A stretch of 41,997 nucleotides of DNA. Origin: Sporosarcina sp. NCCP-2222 (lineage in GTDB: Bacteria; Bacillota; Bacilli; Bacillales_A; Planococcaceae). The DNA lies in the NCBI RefSeq assembly GCF_023168145.1, contig NZ_BQYK01000002.1, positions 353,539 to 395,535 on the forward strand. Reading direction: 5' to 3'. The notes under the pieces were generated by a model. That model was not told the DNA's origin. It saw nothing but the letters and a program-made list of their open reading frames with translations, and ran no database searches. Below are positions 33,403 through 41,162 of this stretch, in pieces. The position numbers and the translations under genes were made by a program. How positions within the stretch are numbered: position 1 is the stretch's first letter; the number at the start of each line of letters is the position of its first letter.

Positions 33403-33440
33403 AGCAGGTCCACTCTTATTTGCCAGTGGACCTGCTTTTC
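33403..33440. terminator. bidirectional terminator
   Basis: AGCAGGTCCACT and AGTGGACCTGCT pair over 12 bp, followed by TTTT on the plus strand. Confidence 0.88.
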
Positions 33441-33443
33441 ATA

Positions 33444-33626
33444 TTACTCGGGTCTCTGCAGCAGACGCTTCATCCGAGCATCCCGCTCTTTGCGCTCCTG
33501 TTCCACCGCCAGCCAATGCTTTCGCAACTGGCCATTCATGCGAGGGTCCTGCGCTGTCATTTCACGCATTCCCGAAGGACCCACCTTCTTTCTCACTTTT
33601 TGAATCTCATCTTCAAAAAACAACAT
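33444..33626 (-). CDS. small hypothetical protein, 60 residues
   Basis: A very charged protein, MLFFEDEIQKVRKKVGPSGM then QLRKHWLAVEQERKERDARM, predicted to be mostly helical. A strong GGGAGGTGA ribosome site lies 7-8 bases before the ATG and a terminator follows the stop, so the gene is probably real. I recognise no family. Confidence 0.65.
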   Translation of the reverse strand: MLFFEDEIQKVRKKVGPSGMREMTAQDPRMNGQLRKHWLAVEQERKERDARMKRLLQRPE

Positions 33627-33769
33627 GTCCGACTCACCTCCCGCCAGTTGAACCTTACCGAACCTCTCGATTTCCCCTCACTTTACCATACGCAGCCATC
33701 GGGTGAGGACAAGGGGTATATGCACAGACTAAGAAGAAAATTGCGGAAGGGTCACCGGAGGAATAAACG

Positions 33770-33800
33770 AAAACGGAGCCGCCTCTTGCCAGGCAGCTCC
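33770..33800 (-). terminator. terminator of the 29-residue membrane peptide gene
   Basis: GGAGCTGCCT and AGGCGGCTCC form a 10-bp stem with a wobble, then GTTTT on the minus strand. Confidence 0.75.
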
Positions 33801-33803
33801 ATT

Positions 33804-33893
33804 CTAAAAACCATTTTCCATTAATACCGTCACGACAATCCCCAAAATTGTCCCAATGACAATTGTTGTCCCAAACAAAAGCGCTCGTTTCAT
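33804..33893 (-). CDS. 29-residue single-pass membrane peptide
   Basis: The peptide MKRALLFGTTIVIGTILGIV ending TVLMENGF is one hydrophobic helix with a basic N-terminus. GGGAGG lies 9 bases before this ATG; an in-frame ATG at 33902 abuts the site. A terminator directly follows the stop. Probably a small membrane protein or an undocumented toxin-like peptide; no family recognised. Confidence 0.55.
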   Translation of the reverse strand: MKRALLFGTTIVIGTILGIVVTVLMENGF

Positions 33894-33984
33894 TCTCCTC
33901 ATCCTCCCAGTTTCTCTTATTTGAATATACGAGAGGAAGAGGCGGAATATTCTATCGCCTTAGGTATGAAGACATAAATCCAAC

Positions 33985-34013
33985 TTGAACAATCCAACTG
34001 AAATCGTTATACT
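33985..34013 (+). promoter_or_regulatory. sigma-A promoter of the antisense RNA
   Basis: TTGAAC (33985-33990), 17 bp, TATACT (34008-34013). No plus-strand protein gene follows. Confidence 0.7.
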
Positions 34014-34019
34014 ATATAT

Positions 34020-34162
34020 AGATAATGAATACATTGAAAAGAGACCGTCCAATGGCTGCACATTGAACGGCCTTTGTAATAGCTGGTTCCCGCAGGGGAT
34101 CGGCAATGATAGGACTGTAACCCATCCGAGCGCTCAACTCAAGGATGGGTTATTTGTTGTTA
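34020..34162 (+). ncRNA. putative antisense antitoxin RNA (RatA-like arrangement)
   Basis: From the promoter at 33985 a transcript of about 140 bases would run into the 3' end of the minus-strand toxin gene. It contains CCGTCCAAT/ATTGAACGG (34045-34070) and ends in the hairpin AACCCATCC/GGATGGGTT (34119-34151) with a T-rich tail. Convergent antisense RNAs overlapping the toxin 3' end are known for type I systems such as txpA/ratA. The ends are inferred. Confidence 0.55.
34119..34151. terminator. shared hairpin between toxin and antisense RNA
   Basis: AACCCATCC pairs with GGATGGGTT around a 15-base loop; T-rich only on the plus strand, so the toxin mRNA may run on and overlap the antisense RNA. 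Confidence 0.65.
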
Positions 34163-34233
34163 TGAAACGACAGCATTGCAATGAGTAACGTCGCGAACGT
34201 GAAGACAAGCATCAGCGCTTCGAATACTGTCAA
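34150..34233 (-). CDS. holin-like type I toxin peptide, 27 residues
   Basis: TTG start; the peptide begins MTVFEALMLVFTFATLLIAM and ends LSFHNNK. This matches the small 'putative holin-like toxin' family of Firmicutes (one membrane helix, MTVFEAL start, Asn/Lys tail) as I know it. A strong AAAGGGGGTGG site lies just upstream. Overproduction of such peptides damages the membrane; the convergent antisense RNA should keep it silent. Confidence 0.78.
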   Translation of the reverse strand: MTVFEALMLVFTFATLLIAMLSFHNNK

Positions 34234-34305
34234 ACGCACCACCCCCTTTCCACGAGGGAATAGAGATGGCCAACCACCCTTGAGTCACCTTGCTAATACT
34301 CTTCT

Positions 34306-34334
34306 ATTTTACCACACATATGTTCGTATCTAAA
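34306..34334 (-). promoter_or_regulatory. promoter of the holin-like toxin
   Basis: Minus strand TTTAGA (34334-34329), 17 bp, extended -10 TGG-TAAAAT (34311-34306). Confidence 0.6.
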
Positions 34335-34411
34335 GTGCCATCCGGTCTATTTCTTCTGTTTTTTCAAAAACTCCACAGGAAATAAAGCGTATTCTTTCTT
34401 TATGAATAAAT

Positions 34412-34444
34412 AAAAAATCGGGGTCTCCATAATTAGGAAACCCC
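34412..34444 (-). terminator. terminator of the repeat-bearing XRE gene
   Basis: GGGGTTTCC pairs with GGAGACCCC (wobble), followed by GATTTTTT on the minus strand. Confidence 0.85.
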
Positions 34445-34470
34445 ACCCTTCTATTATCCTACGAACAATT

Positions 34471-35385
34471 TTATTGACGAGCTATCAAACTGGCAATCCA
34501 TTCGCTTAACGTTTTTTTATCAATAAACGGAGCGAGACGAGCAAGCGTATCAGGATCCAGCAGGGTAAGCCCTTTTTCATTCACAAGCCTAGTCAAGTTT
34601 TCCCGTCCTAAGAAAGGCGCGAGCTGCATAATATCCCGATCACTAAACTTACCAAATCCCACTTCATCCACCAAGCGGCCCAGCATGTCCTTGCTAATGA
34701 ATGGGGCCAAGCGTACAACAACTTTCCACTCCAATTCCCCTTCCAGTGACTGTTCCACTAGCCGGTCCATCCGTTCTTTGGATAAAAACGGAGCGAGGCG
34801 GGAAAGCTGCTCGCCATCCAGTCGATCAAAAGAAGTCTGCTCTACGATTTGATCCAACACATGCCGACTGACAAATGGGGCAAGCGAAGAAACTAATTTC
34901 CAATCAAACGACTGCTCCCCTGCCTGCAACACGAGCTTATCCAAAAGTTCCGTTTCCACAAAAGGCGCTAGCCTCTTGATAATCTCCATATCAAACAGTT
35001 TCGGATCGACACGCTCCGCCACATCCGCAAGCTCACTCGCCTTCAATAACGGCGCCACCTCAATTAATCCGTTCACGTCTACTTCCGCAGCATTGATCAT
35101 CTCAGCCACCTCTTCTCGACGGTTTTGGGAAAAGCCTGTCACCATCCGTCCCATATTGCTTCCATACCGATTCATATCCCCTGCATTCATCAAATCGTCG
35201 ACGGATGTATCAAACACATCTGCCAGTTGAGGCAGCATCATAATATCAGGCAACGAATCCCCTCGTTCCCATTTGGACACTGCCTGATGGCTCACATGAA
35301 GCCGATCTGCCAGCTCCACCTGCGTCCAATCCCGCGCTTTCCGCAGCTTTGAAATATAACTTCCGATCCGAATTGCATCTAACAT
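34471..35385 (-). CDS. XRE regulator with seven 29-residue helical repeats
   Basis: A 304-residue protein. Residues 6-65 are a standard XRE helix-turn-helix (ISKLRKARDWTQVELADRLH, SHQAVSKWERGDSLP). From about residue 108, seven repeats follow with LAPF or APLL at 110, 139, 168, 197, 226, 255 and 284, exactly 29 residues apart; each reads LAPF(V/I/L)xxxxLxxLV then a variable acidic stretch. They probably stack as helical hairpins for binding protein, ligand or for oligomerisation. The ATG at 35385 follows GAGGAG. Single gene; its target is unknown. Confidence 0.82.
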   Translation of the reverse strand: MLDAIRIGSYISKLRKARDWTQVELADRLHVSHQAVSKWERGDSLPDIMMLPQLADVFDTSVDDLMNAGDMNRYGSNMGRMVTGFSQNRREEVAEMINAAEVDVNGLIEVAPLLKASELADVAERVDPKLFDMEIIKRLAPFVETELLDKLVLQAGEQSFDWKLVSSLAPFVSRHVLDQIVEQTSFDRLDGEQLSRLAPFLSKERMDRLVEQSLEGELEWKVVVRLAPFISKDMLGRLVDEVGFGKFSDRDIMQLAPFLGRENLTRLVNEKGLTLLDPDTLARLAPFIDKKTLSEWIASLIARQ

Positions 35386-35526
35386 GCCAACCATCTCCTC
35401 GATTTCTTTTCAGCGCGCACTGTTGTATTGAGCGTACCATATCCCTTGCAAGGAGCCTATCAACGGCTGGTTGAAACGGAGTTCTACTGGCGGTTGAACG
35501 AAGATAAACCCGCAAATCATCTTCAT

Positions 35527-36297
35527 TCACTCGAGCAATTGTATTTTCAGTTTTTCTATAATTTTCTTATCGATTTGGCATGCTTTACACAAGTATTCCT
35601 CAATGGAATGGTACTCCTTCAAGATGCCTTTATATATTTCATTCAGATGCTCTGGCTTCGCCTCCATAATATATTTCACTCTTTCCGGCGAAACGCGGAA
35701 GAGGCTCAACCACCCCATGACACGACTCAATTTTCCAAGCCGATGTGCATAGAACTGATTCGTAAGAAGATAATTTTCTTCCACCTTTTCATACGGCACG
35801 CCAACCAACAACTGAATGATCGCGGAGATGATACCCGTACGATCTTTTCCAGCCGTACAATGAATGACGGCAGGCAAGTTCTTTTCTTCCGCAATCAAAT
35901 TAAGAATTTCTTTTACATGCGAAGCCCGTTCAAAGGTAATCTTGTAATAATACTCTCTAATAAATTGATCAAATTCTGCTTCCCCCTGCTTTCCAAAGAG
36001 AAAACGCAAAAGTTTCATTCGATTCCCGTCTTGGGTTTCGTATTGGTGAAGCGGAACGTTTACAATATTCACTGTAGTGTTTTCCAATAGGTTCGCTGGC
36101 TTAGCCTTGAACTCTTCTTGTGTTCGTAAATCACAAACCAGCTTAATGTCTAATTGCTCGAACTGTTTTATATCATTCTTTGTTAATTTCGATAGTGCTC
36201 CAGAGCGAAATAAAACCCCAGTTTTCATTTTAGAGCCATCTGTCGTTCGATATCCTCCGATGTCTCTAAAGTTTGCTGCCTTCTCAAATTGACTCAA
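35527..36297 (-). CDS. tyrosine-protein phosphatase (LipA/Iphp type)
   Basis: A 256-residue dual-specificity-like phosphatase with the P-loop HCTAGKDRTG (Cys147, Arg153), the N-terminal NFRDIGGYRT and LFRSGALSKL typical of the Y_phosphatase3 group (Listeria LipA relatives), and general-acid region DLRTQEEF. It removes phosphate from tyrosine or phosphoinositides. TTG start at 36297 with GGAG 7 bases upstream. No signal peptide, so cytosolic. No partner kinase is nearby. Confidence 0.88.
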   Translation of the reverse strand: MSQFEKAANFRDIGGYRTTDGSKMKTGVLFRSGALSKLTKNDIKQFEQLDIKLVCDLRTQEEFKAKPANLLENTTVNIVNVPLHQYETQDGNRMKLLRFLFGKQGEAEFDQFIREYYYKITFERASHVKEILNLIAEEKNLPAVIHCTAGKDRTGIISAIIQLLVGVPYEKVEENYLLTNQFYAHRLGKLSRVMGWLSLFRVSPERVKYIMEAKPEHLNEIYKGILKEYHSIEEYLCKACQIDKKIIEKLKIQLLE

Positions 36298-36325
36298 TAT
36301 GTTTCTCCAACCTTTGTTTTGTTAG

Positions 36326-37504
36326 TCATTCGATTGATAAAGTGAAAGACTTTTCATCAAACTGCCCTGCCAATTCTCCCACATCTTTTATCAGTATACC
36401 TTGTTCTACAATTTCCGGCGGCTCGTTCAAAATAACCTTCAATTGATGGCAATCAAATAAATGGTTTGTATACTTTGCGATGACAGGGTGTTGAATCAGG
36501 TATTCCTGTTCCCTGATCAAAACACGCAAGAAGTTACGATGCAATGCCATTTGATCACCACCAGTAATATTCATCGGATCAATGCCCGTTACCCGAATTG
36601 TGCCGTTAATGGTCACAACAACAGGTGCCTCCTGTTCTACTGTTGCAAATGCCGCGGCCCTTTCCTCTTGAACTCTTTCGAGGATATTCACAGTTTCCTC
36701 CGTAACTGGGACGGCATCCAAGTTGCTTTCCTCCACATCGACAAACTGCCGGAAAAACGAATAAAGCGATTGATCTGTTTCCTGAAATTGTTTTTTCCAA
36801 TCCGCACAAAGCCGATCCAGCAATAAACAGATGAACAAACCGGAACTATAACAGCTACGCCGTAGATGGCGTACAGACTCCTCTGGATCGAGCAAAGCTT
36901 CCCCGTATTGAAGGATCACATCTGTTAACGTTATACCACTCTGATCGGCAAACGCCTTTAACTCCACATACCACGCCGGACCTTCCACGGTCTCTGTCAA
37001 CAATTCGTATGCAATGAAATCCGCCATACTGGCAGCCCCGGCTTCACGTTGAAGAATGAATTGGCGAAGATGCTCCTCCCTCGATATGTGGTCCGTCTCC
37101 ATGACCGCATGGTATAAATGCCACCGCTCACGATTACGCCTCTCTGCATTATCTGCGAGGAGCGGATAGGTGACCCCTTTAATTTCATCAGGGAAACGAG
37201 ACTCGCCCATGAGATACTGGTGGCCATGGAACAATTCATGAATCAACACGGCATATAAACTCGCCTCATCCGGGCAGCTGTCCTTTTGAACGATGGCCGT
37301 AGGATGGCCTTGAAAAAGAATAAGTGTATTCCCAACAAACGCCTCACTCCAAGGAAGACAAATAGAAGAGGCCTCTGGGTACGCTGGATGGTTGAATAAA
37401 CAAACCGATTCACCATCATAGATGGCATACGCCACCAGTTGAAAATCCGGCCAATATCGGGATAGATCATAAGTGATGATAGATTGGAACATTGCTGGAA
37501 CCAT
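36326..37504 (-). CDS. HExxH zinc metallopeptidase-like protein
   Basis: A 392-residue protein with LIHELFHGHQY: His89, Glu90 and His93 form the HExxH zinc site; a likely third ligand is the Glu in ETVEGPAWYVE (about 174). The rest is mostly helical with a beta C-terminal part (VVVTINGTIRVTGIDP). No signal peptide. Family not recognised; related proteins in Bacillus are annotated as hypothetical. The ATG at 37504 has GGGGGT upstream; the longer start at 37537 has no site. 28 bases before the phosphatase start, so possibly one operon. Confidence 0.65.
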   Translation of the reverse strand: MVPAMFQSIITYDLSRYWPDFQLVAYAIYDGESVCLFNHPAYPEASSICLPWSEAFVGNTLILFQGHPTAIVQKDSCPDEASLYAVLIHELFHGHQYLMGESRFPDEIKGVTYPLLADNAERRNRERWHLYHAVMETDHISREEHLRQFILQREAGAASMADFIAYELLTETVEGPAWYVELKAFADQSGITLTDVILQYGEALLDPEESVRHLRRSCYSSGLFICLLLDRLCADWKKQFQETDQSLYSFFRQFVDVEESNLDAVPVTEETVNILERVQEERAAAFATVEQEAPVVVTINGTIRVTGIDPMNITGGDQMALHRNFLRVLIREQEYLIQHPVIAKYTNHLFDCHQLKVILNEPPEIVEQGILIKDVGELAGQFDEKSFTLSIE

Positions 37505-37572
37505 ATAACGACCCCCATTTGATAGATAGTGATACAAACTATACGGTTCACAAGTTAAAGAGTTTCCATAAC

Positions 37573-37646
37573 AAAAAAAATGCCAGCTCCTTTACATAGG
37601 AACCAGCCATCCTCACTTGATTGATTGCACTCAAATCGCCGACCTG
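37573..37646 (-). terminator. terminator and relict gene end, copy A
   Basis: Minus-strand GGCTGGTTCCT and AGGAGCTGGC pair using three G-U wobbles, which only work on this strand; eight T follow. Bases 37581-37646 are nearly the same as 39802-39868, including the codons TCG GCG ATT TGA that end the gene at 39853. Confidence 0.75.
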
Positions 37647-37657
37647 TTTTGCAAGAC

Positions 37658-38524
37658 TTAAATATATCTCAATTTCTCTGGATTTCTAATGAAATACAAG
37701 TTACGCACGGCGCCCTGGTGAATATGCAACAATGCCACAGTATCGACTTTATTTCCCGTACGATAAACAAGCCCAGTTTGACCATTTATTTTTGTAATAT
37801 CCACCGCACTATCTCCTGGTGTCATGTTTTTCGCGATTCCTAATAGGAAGCGGGCGACATGATTACTCGAATGAATCGGATGAATAGCTGCAAATGCCTT
37901 TCCTCCCCCATCAGAAATTAAGGTGACATCTTCCGCTAATATAGAAATAACTCGATTCAAATCGCCTTGTTCAAGAGCCGTAAGAAACCCTTCAATCCAT
38001 TTTCCTTCAATGTCCGCTTCACGGAGTGGCGCTTCGGTACTCATGCCTATCTTTCCTCTTGCCCGGCTGACCAGCTTACGGCAATTCGTTTCACTTTTTC
38101 CGATGATCTTGGCGATTACGGAGTATTTAAAGGAAAGAGCTTCATAAAGCACGAATGCAGCCCGTTCCACAGGAGTTAGTTTCTCCAGCAACACGAGCAT
38201 TGCATAGGATATCAGTTCTTTTTGTATAACGGATTCAACCAATTCATTACCGAAAGTTAGAATCGGTTCAGGCAGCCATTGACCAACATACTGCTCCCGT
38301 TTTCTACGAGCAGTTTTTAAGACATCCAGACACCGGTTCGTTGCCATTTTACAAAGGTAGGCCTTCGGTTCAACAATTCGATCAAGTTCGATGTCATGTA
38401 GTTTCATAAAAACATCATGCACAACATCCTCCGCATCGGCAGCAGAGCCGGTTAGTTGGTAAGCTAACGTAAAGAGGAGCCTTTTATACTGAACATAATA
38501 TTCTTCAATTTTTTCTTGCTCCAT
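37658..38524 (-). CDS. ECF41-type sigma factor with SnoaL-like C-terminal domain
   Basis: A 288-residue sigma factor: region 2 (about 1-75, LTGSAADAEDVVHDVFMKLH), region 4 (about 110-160, ERAAFVLYEALSFKYSVIAK then SETNCRKLVSRARGK) and a C-terminal NTF2/SnoaL-like domain (170-285) ending in IRNPEKLRYI. ECF41 factors have no separate anti-sigma factor; the SnoaL domain modulates them. Their operons usually contain an oxidoreductase or carboxymuconolactone decarboxylase, as here. It lies 17 bases after the oxidoreductase stop, behind the ECF41-like promoter at 39760. Confidence 0.85.
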   Translation of the reverse strand: MEQEKIEEYYVQYKRLLFTLAYQLTGSAADAEDVVHDVFMKLHDIELDRIVEPKAYLCKMATNRCLDVLKTARRKREQYVGQWLPEPILTFGNELVESVIQKELISYAMLVLLEKLTPVERAAFVLYEALSFKYSVIAKIIGKSETNCRKLVSRARGKIGMSTEAPLREADIEGKWIEGFLTALEQGDLNRVISILAEDVTLISDGGGKAFAAIHPIHSSNHVARFLLGIAKNMTPGDSAVDITKINGQTGLVYRTGNKVDTVALLHIHQGAVRNLYFIRNPEKLRYI

Positions 38525-38541
38525 TCATGCTCACTACCTGT

Positions 38542-39729
38542 CTATTTTTTAATTAAACTTGCTATGTCCCATGTCCACTTTCTAATGAACCAGCCTAATC
38601 TCCCTGATATTGTCACGTTCATTCCCCATCTTCGAAGCCACACAATACCTTGTTCCGGACCAAGAGCAATACAGAAGAACTCCATATGACTTTTGTGTGA
38701 AGGTGCCCGCCCACCTTTCCTATCTGCCAATATAATCCGTCCGAGTCTAGCTGCTTGAGCTGAAGCTTCCTTACACGTCTTCCCATCCGGCTTCCCGCTA
38801 GTTGGATCAATTATTAGGGCACAATCTCCAATACAATATACGTCTTGAAGTCCCTTCACCCGATAACATGAATCGACGATTACGCCTCCTTCATTCGTGA
38901 AAGGAACTCCTAAATTTTTGATAAACGGATTAGGGAAGAGGCCCAATGTCCAGATGCAAAGACCAACCGACAGCGTTTCACCAGTTGAAAGGGTGACTCT
39001 TCCCCCTTCTTCCTTTAACGCCTTGTTCTCGTGCTTAACTGTTACGCCTCTTTGTACAAGCGCTTGTTCCAATGCCCTTCCCACTTTAGCTGGACCTTCT
39101 TGAAAAAGTCTTGGATGGGAATTCAAAAGTACGATCTTCACATCACTTGGATCGATTCCTATTGTTTTTGCATCGCTACGAATGTAATGTGCCAATTCAG
39201 CAGATGTTTCCATGCCACTAATACCAGCACCAGCTACTGCAATTGTCAAGAGTTCGGACCGTAACGCCATATCTTTTTCACTCTTCGCCTTATAGAGATT
39301 GGCACGCCACTTCGTTCGGATCTCTCTGGCGGACTCTATATCGCTTAACGCAATACCTCCTTGCGCCTGATCCGGTTTGCGAATACTGCTTCCTACAGCA
39401 AGGACGAGGATATCATAACCCAGACAATGCTCCTTACTCAAATTGTCCTGAAAATGAATTCTTTTATTTTCCGCCTCAATGCTTGTCACTGTCGCTTGAA
39501 CAATTTCAACCCCTTCAGGAAACAATTTATTCAGCGGAATGGTAATTTCCTCTTCGCCAATCGCCGGCTTAAATAATAAAACCTTTCGTAAATGATATGG
39601 ATTTTTATCAATTAAAATAATTCGAAGCGCCTGTTTAGTCAATTTAGTACCGACATACTTTCGAATGGATGTCACAGCATGGATACCTGCATATCCGCCT
39701 CCTACAATGACACAAGTCATTATCGTCAC
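38542..39729 (-). CDS. NADH-dehydrogenase-like FAD oxidoreductase (ECF41 partner)
   Basis: A 395-residue NDH-2-like flavoprotein: N-terminal FAD motif VIVGGGYAG, NAD motif IAVAGAGISGMETSAEL near the middle, and the second FAD motif DVYCIGDCALI. The C-terminal part has a Trp-rich amphipathic segment for membrane contact. Probable role: oxidation of NAD(P)H with a quinone as acceptor. I use the GTG at 39729 (VTIMTCVIVGGG), 8 bases after AAGGAG. First gene of the operon with the ECF41 sigma factor, which should drive it. Confidence 0.85.
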   Translation of the reverse strand: MTIMTCVIVGGGYAGIHAVTSIRKYVGTKLTKQALRIILIDKNPYHLRKVLLFKPAIGEEEITIPLNKLFPEGVEIVQATVTSIEAENKRIHFQDNLSKEHCLGYDILVLAVGSSIRKPDQAQGGIALSDIESAREIRTKWRANLYKAKSEKDMALRSELLTIAVAGAGISGMETSAELAHYIRSDAKTIGIDPSDVKIVLLNSHPRLFQEGPAKVGRALEQALVQRGVTVKHENKALKEEGGRVTLSTGETLSVGLCIWTLGLFPNPFIKNLGVPFTNEGGVIVDSCYRVKGLQDVYCIGDCALIIDPTSGKPDGKTCKEASAQAARLGRIILADRKGGRAPSHKSHMEFFCIALGPEQGIVWLRRWGMNVTISGRLGWFIRKWTWDIASLIKK

Positions 39730-39742
39730 ATTGATCACTCCT

Positions 39743-39768
39743 TATCTCGTTTACCATATAACGAGATA
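39743..39768. promoter_or_regulatory. perfect 9-bp inverted repeat in the promoter region
   Basis: TATCTCGTT-N8-AACGAGATA overlaps the -10 of the ECF41-like promoter. The half-site TATCTCG is the same as in the MhqR-type operator at 2554, but the spacing is different. Confidence 0.5.
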
Positions 39769-39786
39769 GGAAGCTGCTTTGTGACA
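39760..39786 (-). promoter_or_regulatory. ECF41-type promoter
   Basis: Minus strand TGTCACA (39786-39780), 16 bp, CGTT (39763-39760). From memory the ECF41 consensus is TGTCACA-N16-CGTC, so this is a nearly exact match in front of the operon containing the sigma factor. Confidence 0.7.
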
Positions 39787-39796
39787 CCTTTAAAAG

Positions 39797-39868
39797 AAAA
39801 ATGCCAGCTCCTTTGCATAGGAACCAGCCATACTCACTTTATTTTATTTCAATCAAATCGCCGACATG
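39797..39868 (-). terminator. terminator and gene end, copy B
   Basis: Same wobble-paired hairpin as copy A, followed by ATTTTTC. It ends the gene at 39853 and forms a direct repeat with 37581-37646. Confidence 0.75.
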
Positions 39869-40212
39869 CCTTCCAGCAACACCTTTGCATCTGCGTTTAA
39901 ATAATGATGGATATCTTCCCGCAAGAGCACCTCCGGATTTTCTGCCACCGATAACTTCAGGCCGCGGACATTAAACGTAGACGCATACATATTAATATGG
40001 TGAATTTGATTCATCTCCTGCCTATTTAACGGCCGGAATCCCATTTCCACCATAGATGCCAGTACATCCACAAGCTCGCGGACACTCCGGTTCAGGATAT
40101 GCCGGTTCTCCTGCAGCTCCCCCATATTTTCTTCTATCAACCGCCTAGCCGAAACCAAATCTGAATGCTCCAAACACCCTTGAATCATATGCATTATTTT
40201 CTCTAGATGCAA
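39853..40212 (-). CDS. hypothetical helical protein, 119 residues
   Basis: A soluble, mostly helical protein (MHMIQGCLEHSDLVSARRLI, NRSVRELVDVLASMVEMGFR) without signal peptide. No family recognised. The TTG at 40212 has GGAGGGG 5 bases upstream; a longer frame to 40251 contains that site. Its last codons and terminator also occur in copy A at 37573-37646. Confidence 0.55.
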   Translation of the reverse strand: MHLEKIMHMIQGCLEHSDLVSARRLIEENMGELQENRHILNRSVRELVDVLASMVEMGFRPLNRQEMNQIHHINMYASTFNVRGLKLSVAENPEVLLREDIHHYLNADAKVLLEGMSAI

Positions 40213-40370
40213 GCCGACCCCTCCTCCACTTCCCCTATATGGAATGACCATACTTTACACCATAAATATACCAATAATTCAGGTGATTGGGAAGGGGCTT
40301 AGAGAGGAAGGAAGCCAGGAATTGATTCACAACGTGTATTATTTTATTATGACTACTTCTATTTAGGATC

Positions 40371-40805
40371 TTAATGGACGAAAAGTTTGGTCTTCCTCTT
40401 TTGATCGTTTGCTCGCTTTTTGACCCATTGAAGGACAAACAGAAACAGCGTGAACAGGATGACCAGCCCTAGATGCAAAACGGGCGCCATTTGCACCTGC
40501 AGAAGAGCCGGGTCATAGCTAGCGTGCAGCATACGGCGATCGAAGACCTGAATATTAAACAAGAAAACTGCGGTAAAAAGCAAGAGTGCCACTCCGTATC
40601 CCACCCGGCTCGGAATCAAAAGTACACCACCCATTAGTAAGAACGTCGACACAAAGTACAGAATCTGGATAACGAGTGCTTCTGTTGCCGTGAATGAAAC
40701 GGGAATGTCAGAAAGCACCACTGTCTGAAGCATGAATGTGACGAACCCCACAAAACTGCCGAGAAGGAATGCGATTCCTACGGACAATTGCCTTGTAATT
40801 CCCAT
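40371..40805 (-). CDS. four-helix membrane protein, 144 residues
   Basis: Four hydrophobic segments: about 6-30, 42-62, 68-87 and 110-128, with a basic C-terminal tail (KKRANDQKRKTKLFVH). No conserved motif; a small integral membrane protein of unknown role. The ATG at 40805 follows AGAGGAGTG; the frame goes further upstream without a site. No terminator seen at its end. Confidence 0.7.
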   Translation of the reverse strand: MGITRQLSVGIAFLLGSFVGFVTFMLQTVVLSDIPVSFTATEALVIQILYFVSTFLLMGGVLLIPSRVGYGVALLLFTAVFLFNIQVFDRRMLHASYDPALLQVQMAPVLHLGLVILFTLFLFVLQWVKKRANDQKRKTKLFVH

Positions 40806-40928
40806 GCGGATCACTCCTCTACTTATTTTATTATAGACGCAAAATTCCACATATTGGTTTCCTTTCCTATTGAATAACCTGGTCCAACCAGTCCATGCTA
40901 TTACTACTTCAGAAAGGGTGTGCTATGA

Positions 40929-41081
40929 ATGAAAGAAAATTGGATGCCGGAGGAGACGCCTCTTGCGGAGCTGACAGATGTCCAGCTTAAAGCGCTTGAT
41001 GCGATGGAGAAGGAACTCGGAGTTACGCTGGTAGCATATGAAAATACGAACGACGGAAAGACAAATATCTTTGAAGGCTAA
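40929..41081 (+). CDS. small acidic protein, 50 residues
   Basis: MKENWMPEETPLAELTDVQL then KALDAMEKELGVTLVAYENT and NDGKTNIFEG. AAAGGGTG lies 10 bases before the ATG, and the terminator starts at the stop codon, so it is likely real. It has a helical middle and no hydrophobic segment. Family unknown; small conserved Bacillales proteins of this kind exist. Confidence 0.7.
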   Translation: MKENWMPEETPLAELTDVQLKALDAMEKELGVTLVAYENTNDGKTNIFEG

Positions 41082-41105
41082 GGGCTGCGAAGGCGGTCCT
41101 TTTTT
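41080..41105 (+). terminator. terminator of the 50-residue protein gene
   Basis: AAGGGCTGC pairs with GCGGTCCTT (two wobbles) around GAAG; six T follow. Confidence 0.8.
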
Positions 41106-41162
41106 GTTCAAATAAAGTGGCTCCGAATCGGTTCATCCGAAACCACATGAGTGGATTGGCAC

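Noticed and set aside
33420..33824. 134-codon plus-strand frame
   Set aside because: It is antisense to the small gene at 33444, whose ribosome site and terminator are clear, and has no ribosome site itself.
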